Shown piece after piece: positions 43,720 to 52,823 of a stretch of DNA of 64,000 nt; within the stretch, counting starts at the first letter, position 1; each line of letters starts with the position of its first letter. Origin of the DNA: Geopsychrobacter electrodiphilus DSM 16401 (lineage in GTDB: Bacteria > Desulfobacterota > Desulfuromonadia > Desulfuromonadales > Geopsychrobacteraceae); NCBI RefSeq assembly GCF_000384395.1, contig NZ_ARWE01000001.1:4004501-4068500 (forward strand), read 5' to 3'. The notes below the pieces were generated by a model, which saw only the letters and a program-made list of their open reading frames with translations, was not told the DNA's origin and did no database searches. The position numbers were made by a program, and so were the translations under genes.

Positions 43720-44152
43720 GTTCACCTCCGGGAGAACTACATTTCGCCTCAACCAGCTTTTGCAGCCGTTGCAAATCAAGCAGACTGATCATCTGCCCCT
43801 GCCAGTTCAGCACCGCACCAATACAATCGTCCGGGCCGTCTTCCTGGGTCAGGACCGCTTGTTCAAAATCGACACTGATCAGGGCCTCCATTTGACCTAC
43901 AGCCAGAACCATCTGAAAATCGCGCCCCGACAGCACAATCATCCTTGCGCTCCAACCGACCGGTGAAAACCCGAGGCAGAGGGGCAGATCAAGAACAGGG
44001 AGAATACGTCCGTGAACATTGACCGCTGCTATAATTTCCGGTGGTGCGCCGGGGAGATAATGGGGCGTGGCCCCTTCGACGACCTCCTGAATATCGGTCA
44101 GTTTAAGGCCATAGCGCTCGTCACCGAGCAGAAAAGGGAGAAGCAGCGTCAT
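43691..44152 (-). CDS. cheW: Chemotaxis coupling protein CheW
   Basis: 153 residues, a single CheW domain: LLLPFLLGDERYGLKLTDIQ, EVVEGATPHYLPGAPPEIIA and the VNVHGRILPVLDL beta-strand motif at about residue 50. It links the receptor to CheA in the signalling array. It overlaps the mcp stop by 1 nt and the cheY start by 29 nt, so translation of mcp, cheW and cheY is coupled. Confidence 0.93.
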   Translation of the reverse strand: MTLLLPFLLGDERYGLKLTDIQEVVEGATPHYLPGAPPEIIAAVNVHGRILPVLDLPLCLGFSPVGWSARMIVLSGRDFQMVLAVGQMEALISVDFEQAVLTQEDGPDDCIGAVLNWQGQMISLLDLQRLQKLVEAKCSSPGGEHAITSFDRG

Positions 44153-45435
44153 CAGCTGCCACTCTCCTCGTCACTGCCAAGATTAAAACTGCTGACCGAC
44201 GTCAGGAGCTCATCGGCCAGTTGCGCCAGTTTCTGAGAGGCATAAGTCAGCTCTTCCATCGAGGCCGACTGCTCTTCGGTTGCGGCAGAAACCTCTTCGG
44301 TCCCCGCGGCATTATCCTCGGCTACCCGGGCAATCTCTTCGATCGCGGTAACAATGTCGCCCGAACCACGATTCTGCCTTTCGGCCAGAATTGTAATATT
44401 ATTGGCTTTCCCTTGAGCATCTTCCGCTTTTTCAATAATCGCCAAAAACACACCACTCGTGGTATCGATCGCTTCGCGACCAGAATCGATGGAACGCACA
44501 CTTTCGAGCATCGATTGATGGACCCGCTGACTCTCCTCTCGGGTCGTGTCGATCAAGCGAGTGATCTCGGCCGCCGACTCACTGGTACTATCAGCCAATT
44601 TGCTGATCTCCTCAGCGACAACTGCAAAACCATGCCCATACTCGCCGGCGCGGGCTGCTTCAATGGTTGCGTTTAACGCTAGAAGGTTGGTCTTCTGCGC
44701 GATATTTGTGATAACCCCGATAATCGATCCGATCTTCTGCACGTGCTCGCTGAACGACACCATCTGACGACCGTTATTTTCAACCACACCGAGAACATGT
44801 TTCATTTTTTCAAGAGTCGTATCGGTCAGCCTTCCGCCCTCTTTCGCGGTGCGCGTAGTCTCCTCCGCCGAGAGAGAGAGGATCTGACTTGACGCTGTAA
44901 TCTTCTCAATCGAGTCGGCCATCTCCCGGATAACCCTTGAAACCCTCTCCACCATTTCAGCCTGAGTCTCAGCGCCACGACTGATCTGCTCAATTGCGCC
45001 AGCAACCTCGTGCGAGGACGCGGTCATCTCTTCTGCCGAGGCACTTAACCCCCGAGAAGACTCGTTGACCCGAACTGAAGAGCTTCGAATCTTCCCCACC
45101 AGCTTGCGCAAACTGTCGACAACCTGATTCAAGGATTCAGCGAGGTCTTCCGTTTCATCAGAGAACAGACTTTTGCTCAATTTAAGTTTACGACTCAGGT
45201 CTCCCTGACTAAGACGTTCTGCACCGGTAGTCAAGACCCCGATATTCGAAGTAAAGGCCTTGGAAAAAATCCAGCCGAAGATCAGACCGACCAGCAGAGC
45301 CCCGAGGGTGGTGACAAATTGTTGAAAACTTGGCGGGATGAAACCGATGGTGGGAACCAGATAGTTGAGGAAAACGATCGACCCGACCACCACCACGAAT
45401 CCGAGGACAAATTTGTGACTGATTTCGATGCGCAT
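44152..45435 (-). CDS. Methyl-accepting chemotaxis protein without a periplasmic sensor
   Basis: 427 residues. Two TM helices near the N-terminus ([19 protein letters not shown] and [16 protein letters not shown]) are separated by only about 20 residues, so there is no periplasmic ligand domain. A HAMP domain (about 55-115) and the cytoplasmic signalling coiled coil with the conserved hairpin tip [20 protein letters not shown] follow. The C-terminus (GSDEESGS) lacks a CheR-docking pentapeptide. It may sense membrane or cytoplasmic state, or be driven by a partner. It lies between cheR and cheW. Confidence 0.92.
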   Translation of the reverse strand: MRIEISHKFVLGFVVVVGSIVFLNYLVPTIGFIPPSFQQFVTTLGALLVGLIFGWIFSKAFTSNIGVLTTGAERLSQGDLSRKLKLSKSLFSDETEDLAESLNQVVDSLRKLVGKIRSSSVRVNESSRGLSASAEEMTASSHEVAGAIEQISRGAETQAEMVERVSRVIREMADSIEKITASSQILSLSAEETTRTAKEGGRLTDTTLEKMKHVLGVVENNGRQMVSFSEHVQKIGSIIGVITNIAQKTNLLALNATIEAARAGEYGHGFAVVAEEISKLADSTSESAAEITRLIDTTREESQRVHQSMLESVRSIDSGREAIDTTSGVFLAIIEKAEDAQGKANNITILAERQNRGSGDIVTAIEEIARVAEDNAAGTEEVSAATEEQSASMEELTYASQKLAQLADELLTSVSSFNLGSDEESGS

Positions 45436-45482
45436 GGAACAGACTCCTGCTCAGATAAATGTCACTTAATGGCTGACAAGGA

Positions 45483-46382
45483 CTAAATGTTCGACACCAA
45501 GGTCGCTTCATTCCGTTTGCGATAGATTCGTTCAGCAGGATCTACGCAGGTAAAAAGTTCACGACAATCATTGACCAGCGTTTCGGCGCGTCCCAGTACC
45601 AATAAGCCTTCGGGTGCCAGGGTTGCAGCCAGAGAGCGCAAAATCCGTTCTTGTTCCTGTCGTGAAAAGTAGATCAGCATGTTTCGACAGAGAATCAGAT
45701 CGGCTCGAGGGAAATGCCGATCCTGTAAAATATCATGTCTTATAAAACGAACTTTGGCGCAAATTCGACTTTGTAGACGGTAATTCAGACCTTCCTGGGT
45801 GAAATACTGATGCAGAACCGAAGCAGGAACTTCAACCAGCCGATGCGCTTCATACAGGCCCGCTTTTGCTCTTTTCAGAATATCTGCGCTGACATCGCTC
45901 CCGATAATAGAAACCTGATCCTCGGGACCACATAGTTCATCACACAACAAGGCAATCGAGTAAGGCTCTTCTCCTCCCGCGCAACCTACACTCCAGACCC
46001 TTAAACCACCAACTTGTCCACGTCTCTTCTTGAGCAGCAGCGGCAGGATGGTCTTTTCCAGAACGGTAAAGGTTGTGGGGTTACGAAAAAACTGCGAGAC
46101 ATGGATCGTTATCGCTTCGAGCAGTTCACCCTGTTCCTTCTCCTGTAGCGTCAGGAGCCTTATGTAGTCCGAGGCATTTCCATACCCCAAGGTTCTGATA
46201 CGCAAGGCGATCCGGCGCTTGATGCAGCGATCCTTGTATCCATCAAGATCAAAACCCCGTCCTGCAAACAGAATATCGCGAATTTCGGCAAAATCAGTAT
46301 CGGAGAGATGACTCCCGACAAAATGTTTCTCTCCGACATACCTTGATGGTTTTTCGCTGCTGTCTGAAGAATTATTATTCAC
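45483..46382 (-). CDS. cheR: Chemotaxis protein methyltransferase CheR
   Basis: 299 residues. The N-terminal helical domain (LSDTDFAEIRDILFAGRGFD) precedes the SAM-binding methyltransferase core, with VWSVGCAGGEEPYSIALL (about residue 128), DVSADILKRAKAGLY and ILCRNMLIYFSRQEQERIL. It methylates glutamates of chemoreceptors to set adaptation. No cheB (methylesterase) or cheD is seen in this cluster, so demethylation must be provided elsewhere. It is first in the cluster, 6 nt after thiL. Confidence 0.95.
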   Translation of the reverse strand: MNNNSSDSSEKPSRYVGEKHFVGSHLSDTDFAEIRDILFAGRGFDLDGYKDRCIKRRIALRIRTLGYGNASDYIRLLTLQEKEQGELLEAITIHVSQFFRNPTTFTVLEKTILPLLLKKRRGQVGGLRVWSVGCAGGEEPYSIALLCDELCGPEDQVSIIGSDVSADILKRAKAGLYEAHRLVEVPASVLHQYFTQEGLNYRLQSRICAKVRFIRHDILQDRHFPRADLILCRNMLIYFSRQEQERILRSLAATLAPEGLLVLGRAETLVNDCRELFTCVDPAERIYRKRNEATLVSNI

Positions 46383-46388
46383 ACTGGG

Positions 46389-47375
46389 TCAGTCCTTGAT
46401 AGCACTAAAATGATCAAATGCGGTCAGTTGAGGTTGGTAAACCTGGCCATTTTTCAAATAAATTTGTCGTTCTGAACCGCTGGTAATCTGACCAATCCGC
46501 TGCAAGGGGAGCCGCACTTCGTGTGAAATCTCTGCGATCTCTGTACGAGCGGTGATGTTGGCGCTGAAGAGCAGCTCATAATCTTCGCCCCCACAAAGGG
46601 CAAGATCAAACAACGCAGGATCTGCCTTAACCGCCGAACGAAACTCCCCGGAAAGAGGAATTTTCTCTAGTTCAACCCGCGCCCCAACCTTTGAAGCTCT
46701 CAGCATATGCCCAAGGTCCCCACAGAGCCCATCGGATAGATCCAGCATCGCCGTTGCGGTCTTTTGGGCTAAAAGTCGTTCTCCAAGTTGGACCCTGGCC
46801 ACCGGCCGAAAGTGCCGATCCGCCAAAAAAGTGGAGACCGGACAGCCGCCCTGCAGCCGGCGCAAGGCCAAGGCGCTATCACCGAGAGTTCCGGAGACCC
46901 AGAGATCATCACCCGAAGCGGCACCACCGCGAGTAATGGCCCGATTCCGCAGAGCGCTCCCTTGAACCGTAACCGAAATTATCAAGGGCCCAGTTGAACG
47001 ACTGGTGTCGCCTCCGGCCAACGACAGATCATAGGTTTGTAAGCCTGCAAATATTCCATCTAACAACGCTTCAACCTGAGCGTCTCTAAAATCGAGCGGT
47101 AGCCCAACCCCGAGGTAGAGCGCAAGAGGCGTTCCGCCCATAGCAGCTATATCACTGACATTAACCGCAACAGCCTTAAGTCCGAGACTCCTCAGGTCGG
47201 TCCAGTCGAGACGAAAGTGAACACCCTCCAGCAGCAAATCAGTACTGGTCAGCAGTTCATGCTCTGGAGAGATCAGAAGCGCGGAACAATCATCGCCGAT
47301 CCCCAACCGCACCTCGGCTCTACCGCTCGCGCGCTGACTAATTTTATCGATCAGCGTAAATTCGCCCGTGAGCAT
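46389..47375 (-). CDS. thiL: Thiamine-monophosphate kinase
   Basis: 328 residues. The N-terminal substrate and Mg2+ region EFTLIDKISQRASG, the GIGDDCSALLIS motif (about residue 25), DLLLEGVHFRLDW, VNVSDIAAMGGTPL and the C-terminal GEDYELLFS are ThiL/PurM-fold signatures. It phosphorylates thiamine monophosphate to the diphosphate cofactor. It lies upstream of cheR by 6 nt in the same direction, an unrelated function carried on the same transcript. Confidence 0.95.
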   Translation of the reverse strand: MLTGEFTLIDKISQRASGRAEVRLGIGDDCSALLISPEHELLTSTDLLLEGVHFRLDWTDLRSLGLKAVAVNVSDIAAMGGTPLALYLGVGLPLDFRDAQVEALLDGIFAGLQTYDLSLAGGDTSRSTGPLIISVTVQGSALRNRAITRGGAASGDDLWVSGTLGDSALALRRLQGGCPVSTFLADRHFRPVARVQLGERLLAQKTATAMLDLSDGLCGDLGHMLRASKVGARVELEKIPLSGEFRSAVKADPALFDLALCGGEDYELLFSANITARTEIAEISHEVRLPLQRIGQITSGSERQIYLKNGQVYQPQLTAFDHFSAIKD

Positions 47376-47478
47376 CTGGTGTACTCCACCCTGAACCGCA
47401 TCTTTCTAATATTTCAGAAGCTTAGGCCGTCATTATTATTTTTGTTTTAACTTCTGTCAAGGTCAGACATTCCGCCAT

Positions 47479-47516
47479 AAAAGAAGGCGCCTGATCACTA
47501 TCAGCCGCCTTCTTTT
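47479..47516 (-). terminator. Strong terminator after pckA
   Basis: The perfect 11-bp outer stem AAAAGAAGGCG / CGCCTTCTTTT encloses a further 5-bp stem CTGAT / ATCAG. T-runs on both strands make it bidirectional. It lies 26 nt after the pckA stop, upstream of thiL. Confidence 0.9.
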
Positions 47517-47541
47517 CAAGCTCATATTTTCAGAAGCGAAC

Positions 47542-49119
47542 TCAGAGCTTCGGCCCGTATTGGGTAAAGTCAACATCACCCTTAATCACGTACTTTTTAA
47601 AGTTGTCGACAAACATCCCCGCCAGCTTTTTGGCGGTGGCATCAAAGAGTTCTTTGTCAGCCCAGGCGTTACGTGGGTTCAGTAGCTTGGTGTCGACACC
47701 GGGGAGCTCTTTAGGAATGCTCAACATGAAGAACGGCGTCTTCTCAAATTTCGCGTCATTGATTGACCCGTCAAGGATAGCATTAATACAAGCCCGCGTC
47801 CCCTTGATACTCATCCTCTGCCCAACACCGTAACCGCCGCCGACCCATCCGGTATTGACCAGATAGGCGTTGACACCATGTTCTTCCATCTTCTGGCCGA
47901 GAAGCTTGCCATAGACTGTTGGGTGAAGCGGCAAGAAAGCTTCCCCGAAACAGGCCGAAAAAGTCGCACTCGGCTCGGTCACGCCGCGCTCGGTTCCGGC
48001 AACCTTGGCGGTATAGCCTGAAAGGAAATAATACATCGCCTGCTCTTTGGTCAACTTGGAAACTGGTGGCAGTACGCCGAAAGCGTCACAGGTTAGAAAA
48101 ATAATGTTCTGCGGATGTCCAGCCTTAAGGGTCGGCTCATGGTTGTCGATATGCTCGATCGGGTAGGAGACTCGGGTATTTTCGGTCTTGGCGCCGCTGT
48201 TGTAGTCAATGATTCCGTCATCGTCGTAAACGACATTTTCCAACAGGGCATCACGCCTGATGGCGCCAAAGATTTCCGGCTCACTTTCGGGTGAGAGATT
48301 AATGCACTTGGCGTAGCAACCACCTTCGAAGTTAAAGACCCCTGAAGCATCCCACCCATGCTCGTCATCCCCGATTAATTTACGCTTGGCATCGGTTGAT
48401 AGAGTGGTCTTCCCCGTGCCGGAGAGGCCGAAGAACAGCGCCACATCACCGCCTTTGCCAACATTGGCCGAGCAATGCATAGAGAGGATCCCTTCCAACG
48501 GGAGCCAGTAGTTCATCATGGTGAAGATGCCCTTTTTCATCTCCCCGCCATACCAGGTGCCTCCGATGATGGCAATATTCTTTTCAATATTGAAGATGAC
48601 GAAGACTTCGGAGTTGAGTCCGTGCTTCTGCCATTTTGCGTTCGGCATCCCAGCTGCGTTGTAAACTCTGAAATTAGGGGAAAAACCAGGGAGATCTGCT
48701 GCGTCAGGTCGGATGAACATGTTCTTGACAAAATGTGACTGCCAGGCGATCTCGGTAATAAATCTCACCGATTTGCGTGTATCCTGGTTAGCGCCACTGT
48801 AACCATCGGTGACATAGAGATCTTTACCCGACAGATATTCAACAGTATCGGCATAGAGTTCATCAAAGACTTCGGCTCTGACAGGCTGGTTAATTTTGCC
48901 CCAGGCAACATTCTCCTGCGAAGGGGACTGCTGGACAAAATACTTGTCTTTAGGGGAGCGTCCGGTAAATTTACCCGTGTCGACCATCATGGTGCCATTA
49001 ATAGAAATAGCCCCCTCCTGACGCTCTTGTTCATGCTTGAACAGTTCGTCATAGCCTAGATTGTGGTAGAGGCGACCGACACTCTTCAGCCCCAGATCTG
49101 ATGCTTTCAGTTGGCTCAT
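47542..49119 (-). CDS. pckA: Phosphoenolpyruvate carboxykinase (ATP)
   Basis: 525 residues from ATG 49119 ([11 protein letters not shown]), with GGGAGTG upstream; the open frame extends 22 codons further but is not supported. Motifs of the ATP-type enzyme are present: [12 protein letters not shown] (residue 52 region), the P-loop [11 protein letters not shown] (about 240), the ATP-binding [11 protein letters not shown] and [11 protein letters not shown]. It interconverts oxaloacetate and PEP with ATP/ADP; in anaerobes this can serve gluconeogenesis. A promoter TTGTTT-17-TATAGT lies at 49198-49226. It is monocistronic, with its own terminator. Confidence 0.97.
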   Translation of the reverse strand: MSQLKASDLGLKSVGRLYHNLGYDELFKHEQERQEGAISINGTMMVDTGKFTGRSPKDKYFVQQSPSQENVAWGKINQPVRAEVFDELYADTVEYLSGKDLYVTDGYSGANQDTRKSVRFITEIAWQSHFVKNMFIRPDAADLPGFSPNFRVYNAAGMPNAKWQKHGLNSEVFVIFNIEKNIAIIGGTWYGGEMKKGIFTMMNYWLPLEGILSMHCSANVGKGGDVALFFGLSGTGKTTLSTDAKRKLIGDDEHGWDASGVFNFEGGCYAKCINLSPESEPEIFGAIRRDALLENVVYDDDGIIDYNSGAKTENTRVSYPIEHIDNHEPTLKAGHPQNIIFLTCDAFGVLPPVSKLTKEQAMYYFLSGYTAKVAGTERGVTEPSATFSACFGEAFLPLHPTVYGKLLGQKMEEHGVNAYLVNTGWVGGGYGVGQRMSIKGTRACINAILDGSINDAKFEKTPFFMLSIPKELPGVDTKLLNPRNAWADKELFDATAKKLAGMFVDNFKKYVIKGDVDFTQYGPKL

Positions 49120-49197
49120 CTGAACACTCCCTGAAGGAAAACGGAAAAGAAAAGTTATTGACCTAAACGATAGAAAATCGATCATATAAACGGCTGG

Positions 49198-49226
49198 ACT
49201 ATAGCGTAAACTTTAATTTGAAACAA
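49198..49226 (-). promoter_or_regulatory. Probable pckA promoter
   Basis: On the minus strand TTGTTT (49226-49221) and TATAGT (49203-49198) have a 17-nt spacer, about 80 nt before the pckA start. Confidence 0.55.
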
Positions 49227-49312
49227 TGGATTGAAGGAATTATTTTCCAGGGGATTTAAACCAGAATCCTGCAGACAATATAAAATGATCTACTGGAAGA
49301 TTTCTACCTGGT

Positions 49313-49732
49313 TCAATAGATCGGAATATTCCCCGCCCGATAGCGTATAAACGCTACAAGCTCCCAAATTTGCTCCGCACTTAAGTGCTGCCCCCAGGGA
49401 GGCATGACAGAGCCTGCACTGCGAAAAGGTTCTCTTCTGTTCCCATGCTCGATACGCAGGTAAAGATATCCAGGAATGGCCGTTCGATAGCGAAGTTCAT
49501 GGAAATCTGGTGCAGCCAGGCTGAACCCTGCGGTGCGGTGGGTCCGACCTTCAGCCAGACTACCATGGCATTCGGCACAATGAGCCTTAAACAGCAGTTG
49601 CCCCTGTTCGATCTGCCGCTGGTTCCCCAAAAGTTTTGGCGGCGGGATCGGCAGCTCGCCTTTGTGGGTCTCACCACAAGCGGACAGCAATAGCAACAGA
49701 ATCAGGAAAAAGGCCTCTTTGATCGTCAGCAT
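49313..49732 (-). CDS. Mono-haem c-type cytochrome lipoprotein
   Basis: About 139 residues from ATG 49732 with AAGGG upstream. A lipoprotein signal (MLTIKEAFFLILLLLLSAC, Cys at about 19) precedes a single class-I cytochrome c domain. The haem-binding CAECHG is at about residue 51 and a distal Met is likely in GSVMPPWGQHLSAEQIW. It is predicted to be anchored to the outer membrane or inner membrane outer face, carrying one electron. It stands alone between pckA and the hydrogenase operon, with no visible partner. The long leader upstream in the open frame is not part of the protein. Confidence 0.85.
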   Translation of the reverse strand: MLTIKEAFFLILLLLLSACGETHKGELPIPPPKLLGNQRQIEQGQLLFKAHCAECHGSLAEGRTHRTAGFSLAAPDFHELRYRTAIPGYLYLRIEHGNRREPFRSAGSVMPPWGQHLSAEQIWELVAFIRYRAGNIPIY

Positions 49733-49901
49733 TGAAATCCCTTTTTGCCTGCACGAACTTATAGTGGAAACGAAAATTCGATGCCTGCCCTCAGAATTTT
49801 GGATCACTTGCGAAGTCACAGCGCCTGCTTAGGGGGTAGACAGGACTAACTCACCAGAAAACTTCGTGCCCCTCCTCCGGGCCAAAAAATTGCCAAGTTG
49901 T

Positions 49902-49935
49902 CAGAAAAATGGGGCCACCTTACGATGGCCCCATT
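49902..49935 (-). terminator. Terminator of the hydrogenase operon
   Basis: The perfect 10-bp stem AATGGGGCCA / TGGCCCCATT with an 8-nt loop is followed by TTTTTCTG on the minus strand. It lies 25 nt after the hyaD stop. Confidence 0.9.
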
Positions 49936-49959
49936 CCATACGAGGGTTTCCTTGGTGAT

Positions 49960-50436
49960 TCAAGCAGCACGCAACGGCTGGCCCCAATCCTTTAGTTCAG
50001 TCAAAACCCCAGCGATCACCTCTTCAAAAGCCGCCGCGACCTTGGGTGACAGTTCCATACGCATTTCGACCAGAGCCGACTGTGCCCCGATCACCACCAA
50101 AACACCCGGCAGGTTCCCCTGAAGTTCAGCGACCGCCAGCAGATCCTGCAGTCCCATCTGATGAACGGATAATTTATTGGCAAAGGCCCGTGGAACCTCT
50201 TCCCCTTCAAGACGAAATACAACGCCTGGCTCCGCCCCCATCTCCAGGGCATCGATAATCAACAGTTTTTCGATCCCCTCAAGACGCGGAAGCAGATCAA
50301 GCCCCAGAGTACCACCATCCAGCAAACTCACCTCTTCACACGGCACGAAACGTCTCTCAAGTTCGGTAATCACGCGGCTCCCGAGCCCATCATCACTCAT
50401 CAGCAGATTACCAAGGCCCATCACCAGAATCGACAT
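49960..50436 (-). CDS. hyaD: [NiFe]-hydrogenase maturation endopeptidase (HyaD type)
   Basis: About 158 residues with the HycI/HyaD/HybD signatures: ILVMGLGNLLMSDDGLGSRV at the N-terminus, LLIIDALEMGAEPG with the metal-binding Asp (about residue 62) and the SVHQMGLQDLL histidine motif. It removes the C-terminal tail of the large subunit after nickel has been inserted. The natural substrate is the neighbouring HyaB, whose tail after DPCLACAVH is visible. Its ATG overlaps the hyaC TGA (TGATG). Confidence 0.95.
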   Translation of the reverse strand: MSILVMGLGNLLMSDDGLGSRVITELERRFVPCEEVSLLDGGTLGLDLLPRLEGIEKLLIIDALEMGAEPGVVFRLEGEEVPRAFANKLSVHQMGLQDLLAVAELQGNLPGVLVVIGAQSALVEMRMELSPKVAAAFEEVIAGVLTELKDWGQPLRAA

Positions 50437-51089
50437 CAAAGATCCTTCGGATCAATAAACTTGTAGCCGCCGAAGATCGAACCGAGTGTGCCATTCTTCT
50501 CTTTCACATCCATCAGCCAGCCGCTGTAGACATGGTGGATAGCAAAACCGATGAGTAGCCACATGATCATATGGTGGGTCAGCCTCAGCCCCTGATTACT
50601 AAAGAGACTCAAGAATGGTGCCGTCACGCTCGCCCAGAGACCATTAGGATCGTACTGCCCGTAGAGCGCAAAGCCGCTGACAATCTGCAGCGTAAAGAGC
50701 ACAAAGACAAAGGAATAAGCTATGCCCGCCAATGCATTATGCCCAACGACGTAGGGAACTTTTCTGCGCAAGAAGGTGTACCAGGAGAAAGTGCCAATAA
50801 TATTCCGCCAACCCTCTTTCGAGGCCCAAGGTATAAAAGCCGTCCACCTCGCATACTTGTTCCCAAAAAACATCCAGAGCAGCCGCACGACGAACGAAAC
50901 GGCAAAGAGATAGGCAAAACCGAAATGGACCGCACGCATCCAGCCCATGACAAATGAGCTGGTTTTTGGAACAGACAAATTCGGATTGCCAATATAAATC
51001 CCGGTCACGGACAGGGCAATGATCGAGAGGACAATAAACCAGTGGGTCAGGCGTACCGGCCATTCCCAGACGTAGCGTCTTTGCAGCAT
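50436..51089 (-). CDS. hyaC: Hydrogenase cytochrome b subunit (HyaC)
   Basis: 217 residues with four TM helices and haem-b ligand histidines in RLTHWFIVLS (about 15), MRAVHFGFAY, GHNALAGIAY and LTHHMIMWLL / AIHHVYSGW. It matches Ni/Fe-hydrogenase b-type cytochromes. It anchors the small subunit at the periplasmic face and passes electrons from H2 oxidation to the quinone pool. It lies 18 nt after hyaB and overlaps hyaD by 1 nt. Confidence 0.94.
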   Translation of the reverse strand: MLQRRYVWEWPVRLTHWFIVLSIIALSVTGIYIGNPNLSVPKTSSFVMGWMRAVHFGFAYLFAVSFVVRLLWMFFGNKYARWTAFIPWASKEGWRNIIGTFSWYTFLRRKVPYVVGHNALAGIAYSFVFVLFTLQIVSGFALYGQYDPNGLWASVTAPFLSLFSNQGLRLTHHMIMWLLIGFAIHHVYSGWLMDVKEKNGTLGSIFGGYKFIDPKDL

Positions 51090-51107
51090 GAGTCGATCCT
51101 CCTCGCG

Positions 51108-52820
51108 CTAAAGGGCCCTGACCTTGATAATTTCATTCCCGCGGCCATCAAACAAGTGAACCGCACAGGCGAGACAAGGATCAAACGAATGAATAGTCCG
51201 CAAAATCTCAAGCGGTTGCTCCTCGTTGGCGATGGGTGTTCCGACCAGCGCAGATTCATATGGACCCATCTGGCCGGCGGCATCACGTGGCCCGGCATTC
51301 CAGGTCGAAGGCACCACCGCCTGGTAATTGGCAATTGCGCCATCTTCGATGCGGATCCAGTGCCCCAGTGCGCCCCGCGGTGCTTCATGGTAACCGAAGC
51401 CCTGGGCCTCTTTCGGCCAGGTAGATGGATCCCATTTTTCGGCATTATGAACTTCGAGAATGCCGCGCCCCATATTGTCGATCAGCTGCTTCAACCAGAG
51501 CTCTGTCTTTTGGGCCAGCATCAGACAGTCGATGCCGCGAGCCGCGGTCCGTCCAAGGGTCGAAAAGAGGGCTTCGGGCCCAACACCAAGCGTCTTGAGA
51601 ACATGCCCAACGATCGCCTTCGCATCTTCATTCCCGCTGGCATATGCCACCAGCACGCGAGCCAGAGGCCCAACTTCCATTGGTTGATCCATGTATCGCG
51701 GTGACTTGACCCAGGAATATTTACCGTCGGTATCCAGGAATTCATAAGGCGGTTTAGGCCCGGTATAGTTGGGCGTAGTTTCACCATCGTAGGGGTGCTT
51801 GCCCTTGGCATCGCCACCGCTGTAGCTGTACCATGAATTTGTAACGTATTCTGTAATCTTCTTCTCGTCCATCTCCAGCACATTGGCAATATCCTTACCC
51901 ATAATTACGCCACGCTGAAAGTAGAGGCTGTCTGTCCCACCACTGTTGTCCATCGGATAATCGCCGTAGGAGAGATAATTACCAACCCCACCACCAATCG
52001 CGGCCCAATCCTTGTAAAAAGAAGCCACCGCCAGCAGATCCGGGATATAGACATTCTCGACAAATTTTCGCGCCCTTTTAAGCAACTTACCGATCAGTGC
52101 CAACCTGTCGTCGTTCAAGGCATTCTGACTATTCGGATCCATAGGAATCGCCATCCCGCCAACTAGAAATGTCTGGGGATGTGGATTTTTAGAGCCAAGA
52201 ATCGCATGGATCTTGATAACATCCTTTTGCCATTCAAGGGCTTCCAGATAGTGCGCAACCGCCATCAAATTGGCTTCCGGCGGCAATTTATAGGCGCTAT
52301 GCCCCCAGTAGGCGTTCGAAAAAGGTCCGAGACGACCGGTCCCGACAAAGGCCTTGACGCGCTCCTGAATCCCCTTGAAATACTTGGCGCTAGACAACGG
52401 CCAATCAGACACCGATTGCGCCAACTGAGCAGTTTTTTGCGGGTCTGCAGAGAGGGCGCTGACGATATCGACCCAATCTAAGGCATGCAGGTGATAGAAG
52501 TGAATAACGTGATCCTGCATATTCTGAATCGCCATAATGATGTTGCGGATCAGGCGGGCATTGTCAGGAATCTGAATCTTTAGCGCATCTTCAACGGCCC
52601 GAATGCTCGCCATCGAATGGACCGTGGTACAGACTCCACAGAAGCGCTGGGTGAAGTGGTGTGCATCGCGGGGATCACGCCCTTTCAGAATGGTTTCAAT
52701 GCCGCGAAAGGCCGTCGAGGAACTCCAGGCATCCAGAATGCGCCCCCCTTCGACTTTCGCCTCAATCCGCAAATGGCCCTCAATGCGGGTAATGGGGTCA
52801 ACTACAATCTTCTTGGCCAT
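51108..52820 (-). CDS. hyaB: [NiFe]-hydrogenase large subunit (HyaB)
   Basis: 570 residues. The L1 motif RFCGVCTTVHS (about residue 60) and L2 motif DPCLACAVH (about 550) supply the four cysteines that bind the Ni-Fe(CN)2CO centre. After the L2 histidine, the tail LFDGRGNEIIKVRAL is the segment removed by HyaD. The size and RIEGHLRIEAKVE start are those of membrane-bound group 1 uptake enzymes. Located at the periplasmic side with HyaA, exported by its partner's Tat signal. It oxidises H2. Confidence 0.97.
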   Translation of the reverse strand: MAKKIVVDPITRIEGHLRIEAKVEGGRILDAWSSSTAFRGIETILKGRDPRDAHHFTQRFCGVCTTVHSMASIRAVEDALKIQIPDNARLIRNIIMAIQNMQDHVIHFYHLHALDWVDIVSALSADPQKTAQLAQSVSDWPLSSAKYFKGIQERVKAFVGTGRLGPFSNAYWGHSAYKLPPEANLMAVAHYLEALEWQKDVIKIHAILGSKNPHPQTFLVGGMAIPMDPNSQNALNDDRLALIGKLLKRARKFVENVYIPDLLAVASFYKDWAAIGGGVGNYLSYGDYPMDNSGGTDSLYFQRGVIMGKDIANVLEMDEKKITEYVTNSWYSYSGGDAKGKHPYDGETTPNYTGPKPPYEFLDTDGKYSWVKSPRYMDQPMEVGPLARVLVAYASGNEDAKAIVGHVLKTLGVGPEALFSTLGRTAARGIDCLMLAQKTELWLKQLIDNMGRGILEVHNAEKWDPSTWPKEAQGFGYHEAPRGALGHWIRIEDGAIANYQAVVPSTWNAGPRDAAGQMGPYESALVGTPIANEEQPLEILRTIHSFDPCLACAVHLFDGRGNEIIKVRAL

Positions 52821-52823
52821 CGT

